A stretch of 64,000 bases of DNA from the NCBI GenBank assembly GCA_020832555.1, contig JAFIEM010000004.1, positions 1 to 64,000 on the forward strand, written 5' to 3'. Position 1 is the stretch's first letter; each line of letters starts with the position of its first letter. Below the pieces are notes generated by a model that had not been told where the DNA came from, searched no databases, and was given only the letters and a program-made list of their open reading frames with translations. This document shows positions 63,560 to 64,000 of the stretch, in pieces. The translations under genes and the position numbers were made by a program. This DNA is from Natronohydrobacter sp. (lineage in GTDB: Bacteria > Pseudomonadota > Alphaproteobacteria > Rhodobacterales > Rhodobacteraceae).

Positions 63560-63779
63560 ACAGCGCCAGTCGGGTGGCAAGGGCGGTGCAAACCTGGGGT
63601 TGCACATCTGAATGCCTTTGTGCCGCCGGGCCTGACACATCGCCTTCGGCTATTTGTGCGAGTCCAAACCCGAGGGCGCCTTGCTCAAGCCTGGCTGACT
63701 GGGATTTCAGTGCCGTCCCGCTCGCGACCAAGCGAGTGAATACCGGAGTCAATGCATGGCCTTTGGATTTGCATGTCGG

Positions 63780-64000
63780 TCATGTTGCCTGCAACAGCTT
63801 CTCTTTCAACGGCCTTTCTTGCTCAATCGCTGCAAGCAAGTCTGCACAAATCGCCCAGGTCGGTCTGTCCGCAGACAGAATGATCGCGTCAAAATCCGGG
63901 CGTTGTTCACGGGCATTGCGGCGGAGGGCTGCGTTAAATCCGCTGGAGCCAGGCTTGTGGCCAATCGAATTGCGCGCGGCCAGTCGGTCCGCGATCACAT
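63780..64000 (-). CDS. Unidentified C-terminal fragment at the right edge
   Basis: An open frame on the minus strand that is still open at the window end; the visible 73 residues end ADLLAAIEQERPLKEKLLQAT. They contain FDAIILSADRPTWAICADLL, faintly like a catalytic-domain strand-helix unit, but I cannot assign a family. The 5' part lies outside the window. It is separated from convergent accA by 220 bases without a clear terminator. Confidence 0.4.
   Translation of the reverse strand, partial: VIADRLAARNSIGHKPGSSGFNAALRRNAREQRPDFDAIILSADRPTWAICADLLAAIEQERPLKEKLLQAT

Noticed and set aside
63780..64000. Serine recombinase or mobile-element gene at the right edge
   Set aside because: Only a faint resemblance in a short C-terminal fragment; no catalytic residues are visible.

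Overview
The window looks like a chromosomal segment of an alphaproteobacterium of the Rhodobacteraceae (order Rhodobacterales). The base composition is high in G+C. Several signatures point there: a PutR-type Lrp regulator divergent from a PutA without a DNA-binding domain, class I lysyl-tRNA synthetase, HdaA next to an AI-2E permease and polyphosphate kinase, AddAB with thioredoxin, a kinase-less DivL-like PAS protein preceded by a CtrA box, and a BcsN-type cellulose operon beside alphaproteobacterial curlin/CsgH genes. No species can be named from sequence alone. I found no rRNA, tRNA, CRISPR array, insertion sequence or prophage.

Layout. Positions 1-22,800 are mostly housekeeping: proline catabolism (putA/putR), EF-P, PRPP synthetase, an NfeD/stomatin pair, a three-gene operon (acyl-CoA ligase, DsbA-like protein, MFS exporter) divergent from an XRE-cupin regulator, polyphosphate kinase, HdaA, an AI-2E permease, class I LysRS, a CHAD protein and a large pectate-lyase-fold protein. 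Positions 23,343-33,110 form an acetate-uptake and signalling locus: acs, adk, a DUF4212 subunit, a sodium/solute symporter, a cNMP/CBS/nucleotidyltransferase protein, a small membrane protein, a stand-alone receiver, and a membrane-bound degenerate histidine kinase fused to a DEDDh exonuclease. Positions 33,127-42,078 hold a CtrA box, the DivL-like PAS protein, tsaE, addB, addA and trxA.

Positions 42,181-50,596 carry hslVU, two Fe-S assembly genes, tpiA, a rhomboid protease, a polysaccharide-initiating sugar transferase, an ExeA-like ATPase, gloA, thyA, folA and a short ribosome-hibernation factor. Positions 51,018-60,594 are a biofilm-matrix region: bcsN, bcsA, bcsB, bcsZ and a TPR gene with 4-base overlaps from bcsA onward, then a terminator, then two curlin-repeat proteins flanking a CsgH-like chaperone. 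An ABC exporter, accA and an incomplete ORF close the window.

How the parts fit. The acetate locus imports acetate, activates it (acs makes AMP, which adk can recycle) and carries its own intracellular regulators. The matrix region makes cellulose under c-di-GMP control, through the BcsA PilZ domain, together with a functional amyloid. The DivL-like protein ties the window to the CtrA phosphorelay. The best candidates for undescribed biology are the kinase-exonuclease fusion with its neighbours, and the exact 11-residue curlins next to a BcsN-type cellulose operon.
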